Shown here: positions 1 through 6,732 of the stretch, in pieces
How the letters are laid out: the number at the start of each line of letters is the position of its first letter
How positions within the stretch are numbered: position 1 is the stretch's first letter
DNA from: Lachnospiraceae bacterium
GTDB lineage: Bacteria > Bacillota > Clostridia > Lachnospirales > Lachnospiraceae
Assembly (NCBI GenBank): GCA_003488445.1
Contig: DNLO01000223.1
Span: 1 to 14,367, forward strand
DNA length: 14,367 bases
Direction of reading: 5' to 3'
The notes under the pieces: model-generated
Database searches by the model: none
Told to the model about the DNA's origin: nothing
What the model saw: the letters and a program-made list of their open reading frames with translations, nothing else
Translations under genes and position numbers: made by a program

Positions 1-405
1 TTCTTCTTCGGGAGGAGCATGTCGATGATGTTCGTGGATGCATCGGAGACAGCGGTGCTTGATGCCGCAGGACTGTATCTTGCAAGACTCGGTCTGTTCT
101 ACTGGGCCCTCGGCATCCTCAATGTATCCAGGATGGTGACTCAGGGGCTGGGCTTTGCAGGCCGTACCATCTTCTCGGGACTCACCGAGATGATAGCCCG
201 TATCGTAGTGGCTTTCGTATTCGTGCCAAGATACGGATTCGATGCCATCACCTGGTCGGATCAGGTGGCATGGATCTCGGGGATCTTCTACATATTCCCC
301 ATGTGTCTAATCTGTATAAGAAGCATAGAGAAGAAGCTGAGCAGAGAATATCAGCTGGAAGCAGCGGTGGAGCTGCAGAAGAGAACCGGAGCCGGCAATG
401 GATAA
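1..405 (+). CDS. MATE-family efflux transporter, C-terminal part (5' end outside window)
   Basis: The reading frame is open from base 1 and ends at TAA 403-405, so this is the last ~134 residues of a longer membrane protein. Two or three hydrophobic helices can be seen (around LGLFYWALGILNVSRM, IARIVVAFVFVPRYG and VAWISGIFYIFPMCLICI), followed by a short charged cytoplasmic tail (IEKKLSREYQLEAAVE). The spacing, and the GLGFAGRTIFSGLTEMIAR type of segment between helices, match the C-terminal half of MATE (multidrug and toxin extrusion) cation antiporters, which export organic cations or drugs. The internal ATG at 19 is not a credible start because it would remove most of the transporter. The stop overlaps the next gene by 8 bases, suggesting co-transcription. 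Family call is by eye; substrate unknown. Confidence 0.72.
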   Translation, partial: FFFGRSMSMMFVDASETAVLDAAGLYLARLGLFYWALGILNVSRMVTQGLGFAGRTIFSGLTEMIARIVVAFVFVPRYGFDAITWSDQVAWISGIFYIFPMCLICIRSIEKKLSREYQLEAAVELQKRTGAGNG

Positions 406-700
406 TTCCGAAAGGTTCTTTTGCAATAAGGAATGCAGGTATTTCCCGTGTCATAAGGGAGTGAGCGAGGATGAGTTCAACTGCCTTTTCTGTTATTGTC
501 CTCTTTACAGTATGGGAAGTGACTGCGGAGGTGACTATGTCATGAAGAACGGGGTCAAGTCCTGTATCGGATGTATCAGACCTCATATAGCTGCAAACTT
601 CGATGAGATAAACGAAGCTCTGAGAAAACATAAGACAGTCGCGATACGCTCCCTTGAAAGCAGAGCGCATGATTTGGTAAAATCAGATAGCAATAAATAA
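398..700 (+). CDS. Cysteine-rich small domain protein (PF04071-type, putative metal binding)
   Basis: This 100-residue cytosolic protein has nine cysteines in its first 60 residues: C9, C13, C18, C29, C32, C34, C43, C56 and C59, with H19 and H63 close by. The pattern F-F-x-N-x-x-C-x-x-F-P-C-H, then F-N-C-L-F-C-Y-C-P-L-Y, then C-G-G, then C-x-x-C-x-x-P-H is what I recall for the 'cysteine-rich small domain' family (PF04071), presumed metal-binding and sometimes found near cobalamin genes. No cobalamin gene is present here. The start is ATG 398 with GGAG at 388-391 (6-nt spacer), and it overlaps the MATE stop by 8 bases. The C-terminal ~35 residues are helical and charged without cysteine. Function is unknown; the family call is fairly firm. 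Confidence 0.8.
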   Translation: MDNSERFFCNKECRYFPCHKGVSEDEFNCLFCYCPLYSMGSDCGGDYVMKNGVKSCIGCIRPHIAANFDEINEALRKHKTVAIRSLESRAHDLVKSDSNK

Positions 701-706
701 TATACC

Positions 707-712
707 GGGAGG
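707..712 (+). promoter_or_regulatory. Ribosome binding site GGGAGG that fixes the PilZ gene start
   Basis: GGGAGG lies 6 nt before ATG 719. A TTG codon in frame at 713 directly abuts this site and would leave no spacer, so ATG 719 is the start to use. Confidence 0.75.
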
Positions 713-718
713 TTGTAT

Positions 719-1060
719 ATGGGGAAAGAAGAAAGACGCAAGAATCTGAGACACAGCTTATCCATCATGGTCTATATGACTAAGGTCGCTGACGACAGCG
801 AAAAGATACCTGTAGAGGTATTGGATGTGTCCAGGACAGGGATAGGCTTCTATTCTCCGAAGGAGCTTGAGAACGGTACTGTGTATCAGGCTGATATCAA
901 GATATGGACAGGTGATACCATACATGCATTCATCGAGATCGTAAGAGTGCAGCAAAAGGATGAAGGCGCCATCTACGGAGGCATATTCATAGGTATGCCC
1001 GAGGCAGACTGGTCAAGGATCAGGGTATATGAGACCTACCAGGATATGGATGGCCAGTAG
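719..1060 (+). CDS. Stand-alone PilZ-domain protein (c-di-GMP receptor)
   Basis: This 113-residue protein consists of little more than one PilZ domain. Both c-di-GMP-binding signatures can be read: R7-x-x-x-R11 (RKNLR) near the N-terminus, and D36-x-S38-x-x-G41 (DVSRTG) about 25 residues later, followed by alternating hydrophobic strands (GIGFYS, YQADIKIW, AFIEIVRV, YGGIFIG). PilZ proteins change conformation on c-di-GMP binding and act on motility, secretion or polysaccharide machinery; the partner here is unknown. There is no transmembrane segment and no fused output domain. The gene lies 18 bases after the cysteine-rich gene and 26 bases before tyrA, so it is probably in the same operon. 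Membership is well supported; whether it binds c-di-GMP is inferred from the retained Arg and Asp/Ser/Gly residues. Confidence 0.85.
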   Translation: MGKEERRKNLRHSLSIMVYMTKVADDSEKIPVEVLDVSRTGIGFYSPKELENGTVYQADIKIWTGDTIHAFIEIVRVQQKDEGAIYGGIFIGMPEADWSRIRVYETYQDMDGQ

Positions 1061-1075
1061 GATCAGGTTCTGACC

Positions 1076-1080
1076 GGGAG
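1076..1080 (+). promoter_or_regulatory. Ribosome binding site GGGAG for the UUG start of tyrA
   Basis: GGGAG ends 6 nt before TTG 1087. No ATG or GTG lies in frame near the first glycine motif, so this site supports the UUG start. Confidence 0.65.
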
Positions 1081-1086
1081 ACAGCT

Positions 1087-1935
1087 TTGAAGATAGGTTT
1101 TGTCAGTCTGGGTCTCATAGGAGGCTCTGTTGCCATGGCTTTAAGGGAAAACTACCCTGAGGCCCGAATAGTAGCCTACAACAGGTCAAAAGAGCCGCTG
1201 GATGCGGCCCTGTCCGACGGAGTGATAGATACGGGTGTACAGGAGATAGATGACAGCTTCTCAGGCTGCGACTATATTTTTCTCTGCGCTCCGGTAGAGA
1301 CCAACATTTCATTTATACCCAGGCTTCTGCCCTATATTACGGAGGACACGGTGCTCACCGATGTGGGCTCCACAAAGGGCAATATCCATGAAGCAATGAA
1401 AAGACTTGCTCCCGATGTGCATTTCATCGGGGGACATCCAATGGCGGGCAAGGAGAAGTCCTCCTATTTCAATGCGTCGGGAGAGCTTATTGACGGATGC
1501 TATTATTTCCTGACACCTTCTGAGGCTGTAACGGATGAAGAGGTGTCTGATTTCGAGAAGCTGATATCATCCCTCGGCTGTCATCCCATCACGGTACAGC
1601 CGGACAGGCATGATTTCATAGTCGGTGCCATATCCCATGTCCCTCATATGGCAGCTTATTCCCTTGTAAAGCTGGTGCAGGACGAGGACACTCCAGAAGA
1701 GTATATGAGAGTGACCGCAGCCGGCGGCTTCAGGGATATCACGAGAGTCGCATCCTCAGACCCTACCATGTGGGAGGAGATCTGCATCGCCAACAGAGAC
1801 AACATCACGAAGCTCATGGATATCTATATCGACAAGCTTCGTGAAGTAAGAGAGCATATAGCGGCAGGAGAGGGAGAGGCCCTGTATGATATCTTCAAAG
1901 GAGCCAAGGAATACAGGGACTCGATGCTGAAATAA
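1087..1935 (+). CDS. tyrA: Prephenate dehydrogenase
   Basis: The enzyme oxidatively decarboxylates prephenate to 4-hydroxyphenylpyruvate with NAD(P)+, the committed step to tyrosine, in the cytosol. Its 282 residues hold an N-terminal Rossmann domain (residues 3-14, then CAPV 67-70 and DVGSTKG 92-98) and a helical C-terminal dimer domain. Family motifs present include GGHPMAGKE (115-123, H117 as likely catalytic His by comparison with the Aquifex enzyme), SHVPH 183-187, GGFRDITR 213-220 (R220) and SDPTMW 224-229. No C-terminal ACT domain and no fused chorismate mutase are present, so feedback control by tyrosine is not visible. The first glycine of the GxGxxG nucleotide motif is Ser7 (SLGLIGG). 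The start is UUG with GGGAG 6 nt upstream. It shares one base with aroA (TAATG), indicating translational coupling in an aromatic-pathway operon. Confidence 0.93.
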   Translation: MKIGFVSLGLIGGSVAMALRENYPEARIVAYNRSKEPLDAALSDGVIDTGVQEIDDSFSGCDYIFLCAPVETNISFIPRLLPYITEDTVLTDVGSTKGNIHEAMKRLAPDVHFIGGHPMAGKEKSSYFNASGELIDGCYYFLTPSEAVTDEEVSDFEKLISSLGCHPITVQPDRHDFIVGAISHVPHMAAYSLVKLVQDEDTPEEYMRVTAAGGFRDITRVASSDPTMWEEICIANRDNITKLMDIYIDKLREVREHIAAGEGEALYDIFKGAKEYRDSMLK

Positions 1936-3230
1936 TGAGCGTATCCGTAACCAGAAGAAAAGAAGGACTGAAAGGTACATACAGGGTCCCCGGAGACAAA
2001 TCCATATCTCACAGGGCCGTGATGCTGGGGGCTATAGCCGACGGCGACACTCATGTGACAGGATTTCTGAACGGGGCAGACTGCACCTCCACCATCGGCT
2101 GCTTCAACGCCATGGGGGTGGATATCGACTATGACGGCGGCACGGATGTGACGGTACATGGCGTGGGACTTTGCGGTCTGAGGGAGCCTTCGGACACTCT
2201 GGACTGCGGAAATTCAGGCACCACGACCCGTATAATATCGGGACTTCTTTCTGGACAGTCCTTTGCATCCTCTCTTACCGGCGACGATTCCATCAAAAGA
2301 CGCCCCATGAAGCGTATCATAGATCCGTTAAGACTCATGGGAGCAGATATACGTTCAGTAAAGGACAACGGGTGTGCACCTCTTGCCATATCACCTTCCG
2401 TACTGCATGGTATAGAGTATCATTCTCCGGTGGCTTCGGCACAGGTGAAGTCATGTCTTCTCATGGCTGCTCTATATGCAAGGGGAGCCACTACCGTACA
2501 TGAGCCTGCTTTATCCAGGGACCATACCGAGCTAATGCTGAAGGCTATGGGAGCGGATATAAAAAGAGCGGGTCTTGCCGTCACCCTCACTCCCGGAAGA
2601 TCTCTGCATGCACTTGATATACATATCCCGGGAGATATCTCATCTGCAGCATATCTTATAGGGGCAGCGCTGCTGGTCCCGGAATCTGATATCATCATAG
2701 AGAACGTGGGGATCAATCCAACAAGAGACGGGATCCTGCGCGTATTTCGCGGGATGGGAGCTGATATTGAACTGGAGGGGAGTCATACCGAGGCCGGAGA
2801 GGATGTGGCTGATATCCGGGTGAGGTATTCCGACCTTCACGGTGTGAATATAGGCGGGGATATCATACCTGCCCTTATCGATGAGATCCCTCTCATAGCA
2901 GTGGTAGCAGCCTGTGCTGAGGGCACCACCGTGATAAAGGATGCAGGAGAGCTCCGTGTCAAGGAATCGGACAGGATAGCTCTCGTTACATCAAATCTCA
3001 AAGCCATGGGAGCCGATATAGAGGCTTCGGATGACGGGTTTATCATAAACGGAGGCGGAGAGTCTCTCCCCCTTCACGGGACCGGGATAGATGATGCACT
3101 GGATCACAGGATAGCCATGTCTTTTGCCATAGCGGGGCTTGTGGCTGAAGGAACGACCGTGATATCTCATCCCGAATGCGTGTCCATATCATATCCCGGC
3201 TTTTTCGATTTATTCAGGACAGTATCATAA
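1935..3230 (+). CDS. aroA: 3-phosphoshikimate 1-carboxyvinyltransferase (EPSP synthase), class II type
   Basis: It transfers the enolpyruvyl group of PEP to shikimate 3-phosphate, giving EPSP in the shikimate pathway. The 431 residues are full family length. Active-site landmarks: PGDKSISHR 19-27 (K22), GNSGTTTR 92-99, SAQVK 168-172, DEIP 316-319 (D316, the catalytic Asp position), LRVKESDR 340-347 and DHRIAMS 390-396. The barrel's internal repeats are visible as MG(A/V)DI copies near residues 60, 135, 205, 274 and 358. All four class II EPSPS motifs occur: GDKS, SAQVK, RDHTE (195-199) and NPTR (261-264). The start ATG 1935 overlaps the tyrA stop by one base and lacks a well-spaced Shine-Dalgarno site, so translation is probably coupled to tyrA. 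No other shikimate gene is in the window. Confidence 0.96.
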   Translation: MSVSVTRRKEGLKGTYRVPGDKSISHRAVMLGAIADGDTHVTGFLNGADCTSTIGCFNAMGVDIDYDGGTDVTVHGVGLCGLREPSDTLDCGNSGTTTRIISGLLSGQSFASSLTGDDSIKRRPMKRIIDPLRLMGADIRSVKDNGCAPLAISPSVLHGIEYHSPVASAQVKSCLLMAALYARGATTVHEPALSRDHTELMLKAMGADIKRAGLAVTLTPGRSLHALDIHIPGDISSAAYLIGAALLVPESDIIIENVGINPTRDGILRVFRGMGADIELEGSHTEAGEDVADIRVRYSDLHGVNIGGDIIPALIDEIPLIAVVAACAEGTTVIKDAGELRVKESDRIALVTSNLKAMGADIEASDDGFIINGGGESLPLHGTGIDDALDHRIAMSFAIAGLVAEGTTVISHPECVSISYPGFFDLFRTVS

Positions 3231-3235
3231 CCTGA

Positions 3236-3264
3236 TTGAATACGGGAAATCTGTAGATTATAAT
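3236..3264 (+). promoter_or_regulatory. Candidate sigma-A promoter for the lipid kinase gene
   Basis: TTGAAT at 3236-3241 (-35, four of six matches) and TATAAT at 3259-3264 (-10, perfect) are separated by 17 nt. The predicted transcription start is about 3271, essentially at the ATG of the next gene (3272). It is the best promoter-like sequence in the window; activity is inferred. Confidence 0.55.
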
Positions 3265-3271
3265 CAAATGT

Positions 3272-4180
3272 ATGAAGAGAAAGAAAGCTCTGATACTGAT
3301 AAATAATTCTGCAGGGATGTCCATGGGACACAGCGAAACCTTCGCAATAGTGACGGAGTTCGCAAAAGCCGGCTACGAGCCCGTAGTATATCCCATCATA
3401 CCCGGAAGTGATCTGACATCCGAGGAGCTCGTCGCAGACTACGGCAGCTCGGCAGATATCATAATGTGCGTCGGAGGAGACGGGACGCTGAATCACACCA
3501 TGAGCTCCATCATGGAGCTGGATGAGAGTGTCAGGCCGCCTCTGGCCTATGTGCCATCCGGCAGCACCAATGATTTCGCCAGATGCCTGGGAGTCCCCGA
3601 CATCAGGAAGAAAGCGATAAGAGCTGCGGTCAAAGGCAAAGCCTTCCGCTACGATGTAGGCCGGATGAATGACAGGTATTTCAACTATGTGGCTGCTTTC
3701 GGTGCTTTCTCGGAGATCAGCTATGACACAGACCAGGGGCTGAAGAATGTATTGGGATATGCGGCCTATGTGCTGAATGCCATCACCAGACTGCCGAAGG
3801 ATCTGGGATACGGTGTCTGCATGAAGATAAAGACAGATACTGCAAGCTATGAAGGAGAATATGTCTTCGGAGCGGTATGCAATTCAGTATCGGTCGGAGG
3901 GATGAAGCTGTTTGAAAATGCGGATGTCCAGCTGGATGACGGCAGCATGGAGCTGCTTCTCATACGCTCCCCCAGGAGCCTGTCCGATCTGAATTCCGTA
4001 ATTTCTTCACTGGCAACGGGCAATGTGGACAATCCGAACATATCGATACATCCTGTGAAAACAGCTGAGTTTCATTCCGACGAGGATGTATCCTGGACTC
4101 TGGACGGAGAGTACGGAGGCAGCAGCTGCGATACGGAGATATCCGTGATACAACGGGCTATGACAATTAAAATACCCTAA
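3272..4180 (+). CDS. Diacylglycerol kinase family lipid kinase (DagK/YegS-like)
   Basis: This 302-residue protein is of typical length for the family that phosphorylates diacylglycerol or related lipids with ATP at the membrane face. The nucleotide-binding motif GGDGTLN is at 68-74 and the second signature PSGSTNDFAR at 95-104 (family usually PxGTxNDFAR). The C-terminal domain carries DDGSME at 222-227 and the late DGE at 278-280, both associated with catalysis or metal binding in this fold. The N-terminal strand KKALILINNSAG argues for ATG 3272 as the start; the next Met is residue 16, after this strand. There is no Shine-Dalgarno site, and a strong promoter ends 7 bases upstream. An out-of-frame 12-codon frame from ATG 3268 overlaps the start and also lacks a binding site. 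The lipid substrate cannot be told from sequence. Confidence 0.88.
   Translation: MKRKKALILINNSAGMSMGHSETFAIVTEFAKAGYEPVVYPIIPGSDLTSEELVADYGSSADIIMCVGGDGTLNHTMSSIMELDESVRPPLAYVPSGSTNDFARCLGVPDIRKKAIRAAVKGKAFRYDVGRMNDRYFNYVAAFGAFSEISYDTDQGLKNVLGYAAYVLNAITRLPKDLGYGVCMKIKTDTASYEGEYVFGAVCNSVSVGGMKLFENADVQLDDGSMELLLIRSPRSLSDLNSVISSLATGNVDNPNISIHPVKTAEFHSDEDVSWTLDGEYGGSSCDTEISVIQRAMTIKIP
4145..4173 (+). promoter_or_regulatory. Weak candidate promoter for the STAS-PP2C pair
   Basis: GTGATA at 4145-4150 (four of six) and TAAAAT at 4168-4173 (five of six) are 17 nt apart, inside the end of the lipid kinase gene. Transcription would begin near 4180, just before the AAAGGAG site at 4182-4188. Read-through from upstream is equally possible. 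Confidence 0.3.
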
Positions 4181-4197
4181 GAAAGGAGATCACAGAA

Positions 4198-4503
4198 ATG
4201 CTTAATATCGATGTGAAGAGTGAAGGTAGGGAAGCAGTACTTACGCTTGGAGGAAAGCTGGATGCGAATACTGCATCAGAGCTGAAGCAGAAGCTTGAAG
4301 AGCTGCCTGAAGAGGTGAAGGATATCAGTCTCGATCTGTCCGGTCTTGCCTATACTTCCTCGGCCGGGCTCAGGCTTTTCATGCAGTATCACAATAAGCT
4401 TGGCAAAGCAGGAGGGAAGCTGGTGCTCATGCACCCCAATGAGATGATCTGTGAGATCTTCGACGATACAGGCATGACCGGCTGCCTTAATATAGAGAAA
4501 TAG
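4198..4503 (+). CDS. STAS-domain anti-sigma-factor antagonist (SpoIIAA/RsbV-like)
   Basis: This 101-residue single-domain STAS protein has alternating strands and helices: an N-terminal strand pair, GKLDANTASELKQKLEE as first helix, ISLDLSGLAYTSSAGLRL around the regulatory serine, and a C-terminal helix with MHPNEMICEIFDDTGM. S54 or S55 in YTSSAGLR occupies the place phosphorylated by SpoIIAB/RsbW-type kinases; the usual Asp before the serines (DSSG) is Thr and the Gly after is Ala, a variant I regard as common in gut Clostridia. In the known scheme the unphosphorylated protein binds the kinase and frees its target, and a PP2C enzyme removes the phosphate. The PP2C gene starts 2 nt downstream, which fits that role. 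A strong AAAGGAG site (4182-4188) lies 9 nt before ATG. No kinase gene is adjacent. Confidence 0.9.
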   Translation: MLNIDVKSEGREAVLTLGGKLDANTASELKQKLEELPEEVKDISLDLSGLAYTSSAGLRLFMQYHNKLGKAGGKLVLMHPNEMICEIFDDTGMTGCLNIEK

Positions 4504-4505
4504 CA

Positions 4506-6356
4506 TTGTTTCGGGACAACAGCACCAAAAAAGTAGGCACGATCATCAAGAGATGGCTGTTCATAGTCATCTTCGCGGCCTTTGTAATTTCCATTGCAGG
4601 CATCATTGCCGTGCAGTCTTTCTATCAGCAGTTATATTCTTTTTCTCTCATCGAAGAGGGTGTGAAGGATGTCAGCGAGGATGTGGACCAGACCTTCAGT
4701 GACTTGTTGTATGACTACACCCATGATTTTACCGAGCTGATAGAAGACAACAAATCCAACATGAAAGATCCGGCCTGGCTTTCGGATCTGGTGGATATGA
4801 ACTCCGCATTCGTATCCGAGATCAATATCGTGGATAATCAGGGCTTTATCACGAACTCCTCCATGCCCGAATACATAGGCTGGGACATGAACTCCGAAGA
4901 GCAGTCGGCAGAGTTCATGTGTCTTTTGAACGGCAGGGAATACTACGAGCAGGACATGCGCGGTAATGCATATGATGAGAGTATACAGATGGTCTATGCA
5001 GGAGCGAGATTCTCTGACGGGAGCGGGTTCCTCCAACTGGGAATAAGCAAGGAAAACTATATCAGCTACCTGCAGGATACTCTGGCCTCTGAAGTGCGTA
5101 ACAGACGCATAGGCGTGAAAGGCATGTATGTGATAGTCGACAGTGACCACAGGATAATCGGGAGCACCGATGATGCCTTTAACGGACATACCGTTGTCAG
5201 AACAGAGATACTCGCGAACAGGGAGGGTGAATTCAGGCGTTCCAGAATTAACCTCTTCGATCAGGACTGCTATGTGGTATCCACTCTGAAGAACGGATAT
5301 TATTTCGTAGGCGGATTCCCCGTCTCGGAGGCAGGCCATTTCGGCAGGATCGACAAGATACTCATCATCACGGTGAACATTCTGATGCTTCTATGCATCT
5401 TCGGTATCCTGTCAAGACTTCTGAACACTCACGTAGTAAAGGGTATAGAGGATATAAACGATTCCCTGACAAAGATCACCGGCGGAGACCTGGATGAGAA
5501 GGCTGAGGTCACGAACTCACTTGAATTTACAGAGCTCTCCCGTGGTATTAATTCCACGGTGGACAGGCTGAAGCAGATGATAGCAGAGGCCGATGCGAGG
5601 ATAGACGAGGAGCTGGCCATGGCCAACAACATACAGCAGGCCTCACTTCCGGACTGCAGCAGGGAATTCCGTGAAAATGAACGCTTCAGTCTGTATGCGA
5701 GTATGGAGACCGCCAAGACCGTAGGGGGAGATTTCTATGATTTTTACAAGCTCTCGGATGATCTTCTGGCAGTGACCATAGCCGATGTGTCCGACAAGGG
5801 CATACCTGCCGCGATGTTCATGATGCGGGCAAAGGCCGTGATGAAGCGAATGGCGGAAGAAGGCAGATCCGTAGAGGATATGGCAGCTGCAGCTAACAGA
5901 GAGCTGTGGGAGAATAATGAAGGAAACATGTTCGTCACCGTATGGACCGGCATCCTGGATCTGAGGACGGGAGTGATGAGATATGTCCATGCAGGACATA
6001 CCTGCCCGGTGCTGTTCGGTATAGACGATCCGGTATTCGTGAAGCAGAAGAGGGATCTGATGCTTGGGGCCATGCCGGAGGTGACCTACCACGGACAGGA
6101 GATCAGACTGCGTCACGGAGAGGCTCTGTTCCTGTATACCGACGGAGTGACGGAGGCTGAAGAGGCAGGTGGGAAGCTGTACGGAAATGAAAGACTTACG
6201 TCCCTTCTTGCAGCGAAGGATAAAGAGCTGAAAAAAGACGGAGCAAAGGAATACTGCAGGGAGATATGCGATGCGGTGATATCGGATGTACATGAATACA
6301 GCAAAGACGTGCCCCAGTCGGACGATATCACGGTGCTGTGTCTCAAATATCGTTGA
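4506..6356 (+). CDS. Membrane sensor PP2C (SpoIIE-type) serine phosphatase with HAMP domain
   Basis: This 616-residue protein dephosphorylates phospho-STAS proteins, presumably the one encoded just upstream. In order: TM1 ~17-37; an extracytoplasmic sensor ~40-280 with two PAS/Cache-like strands (INIVDNQGFI ~107-115 and MYVIVDSDHRII ~207-218), suggesting a dCache-type sensor; TM2 ~285-305; HAMP ~306-360; a helical linker with ANNIQQASLP; and the PP2C domain ~395-616. Metal ligands appear intact: D409 (GGDFYD), D427 and D430 (ADVSDKG), D546 (YTDGVTEA) and D606/D607 (SDDITV). The start is UUG, 2 nt after the STAS stop, with only a weak AGAG at 4494-4497, so translation is probably coupled and the membrane enzyme kept less abundant than its substrate. 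The ligand of the sensor is unknown. Confidence 0.9.
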   Translation: MFRDNSTKKVGTIIKRWLFIVIFAAFVISIAGIIAVQSFYQQLYSFSLIEEGVKDVSEDVDQTFSDLLYDYTHDFTELIEDNKSNMKDPAWLSDLVDMNSAFVSEINIVDNQGFITNSSMPEYIGWDMNSEEQSAEFMCLLNGREYYEQDMRGNAYDESIQMVYAGARFSDGSGFLQLGISKENYISYLQDTLASEVRNRRIGVKGMYVIVDSDHRIIGSTDDAFNGHTVVRTEILANREGEFRRSRINLFDQDCYVVSTLKNGYYFVGGFPVSEAGHFGRIDKILIITVNILMLLCIFGILSRLLNTHVVKGIEDINDSLTKITGGDLDEKAEVTNSLEFTELSRGINSTVDRLKQMIAEADARIDEELAMANNIQQASLPDCSREFRENERFSLYASMETAKTVGGDFYDFYKLSDDLLAVTIADVSDKGIPAAMFMMRAKAVMKRMAEEGRSVEDMAAAANRELWENNEGNMFVTVWTGILDLRTGVMRYVHAGHTCPVLFGIDDPVFVKQKRDLMLGAMPEVTYHGQEIRLRHGEALFLYTDGVTEAEEAGGKLYGNERLTSLLAAKDKELKKDGAKEYCREICDAVISDVHEYSKDVPQSDDITVLCLKYR

Positions 6357-6367
6357 TGTATCATGTG

Positions 6368-6397
6368 TTGCCAGAAAAGGCAGGACATTCGTATACA
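6368..6397 (+). promoter_or_regulatory. Candidate promoter for the double-glycine leader gene
   Basis: TTGCCA at 6368-6373 (five of six) and TATACA at 6392-6397 (four of six) are separated by 18 nt and would start a ~32-nt leader before ATG 6436. It could also be fortuitous, with the small gene transcribed from upstream; no terminator is visible between 6357 and 6435. Confidence 0.35.
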
Positions 6398-6435
6398 ACT
6401 ATAAAGAGCTATGATTACACCAAGGAGGTATCAAA

Positions 6436-6711
6436 ATGAGCGAAAACACAAAGAAAAAGCTGAAAGAAGAGGAACTCGAAGGCATCGCCGGCGGTATGAT
6501 ATATCATAACGAAGATCTGTCTGATCCGTTACGTGATCCCAACAGAACCTGGGAGGTCATCAACAACAACAACGGAAAGGTGATGGGGCAGTTCATGACT
6601 CAGGGCGAAGCGTGTGAATTCGCAGGTCACTTCGGAAAGGATTCGTACAACAAAATGATCATCACAAAGGAAATACTGGACAACCTGCGCAAGTTCCCTC
6701 ATTCCACATGA
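6436..6711 (+). CDS. Small protein with bacteriocin-type double-glycine leader
   Basis: This 91-residue protein begins with a charged helical stretch ending in E-E-E-L-E-G-I-A-G-G (residues 11-20), the double-glycine leader type that C39-peptidase ABC exporters cut after GG. The predicted mature part is 71 residues, has one cysteine (C60), and reads as a small folded unit: a strand pair (TWEVINNNNGKVMGQF), a helix (GEACEFAGHFG) and a strand/helix (KMIITKEILDNLRK). That looks less like a lanthipeptide or thiopeptide core, since Cys is scarce, and more like a secreted small domain. AAGGAGGT at 6422-6429, 6 nt before ATG, is the strongest ribosome binding site in the window. It follows the PP2C gene by 79 bases and converges on the channel gene, 5 nt away. 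No exporter, immunity or modification gene is in the window. Function unknown. Confidence 0.8.
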   Translation: MSENTKKKLKEEELEGIAGGMIYHNEDLSDPLRDPNRTWEVINNNNGKVMGQFMTQGEACEFAGHFGKDSYNKMIITKEILDNLRKFPHST

Positions 6712-6715
6712 TCCT

Positions 6716-6732
6716 GTCAGCCCTTCGCTGAC
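6716..6732. other. Perfect 6-bp hairpin at the convergent gene junction
   Basis: GTCAGC (6716-6721), loop CCTTC, GCTGAC (6727-6732). It overlaps the stop and last codons of the minus-strand channel gene and starts 4 bases past the plus-strand stop. Neither strand has a following T tract, so it is not a standard intrinsic terminator, but it is the only structure available at this 5-nt junction. Confidence 0.4.

Noticed and set aside
674..703. Possible promoter TTGGTA / TAATAT before the PilZ gene
   Set aside because: Both boxes match only four of six and the spacing is 18; in an AT-rich gap this is expected by chance.
1935..3230. Repeated MG(A/V)DI segments as a novel protein repeat
   Set aside because: They are the known six-fold internal repeats of the EPSP synthase inside-out barrel.
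4632..5339. Long open frame (235 codons) on the minus strand inside the PP2C sensor region
   Set aside because: It mirrors the codon bias of the PP2C gene, has no recognisable domain, and the plus-strand protein is clearly real.
6367..6382. Hairpin TGCC-AGAAAA-GGCA after the PP2C gene as a terminator
   Set aside because: The stem has only four pairs and no T tract follows.
5643..6398. Minus-strand open frame of 251 codons opposite the PP2C catalytic domain
   Set aside because: The plus strand encodes all conserved PP2C metal-ligand motifs here; the antisense product is low-complexity His/Ser-rich and matches no family.
6436..6711. Nif11-type or lanthipeptide precursor
   Set aside because: The leader is too short for a Nif11 domain, the core has a single Cys, and no modification enzyme is nearby.
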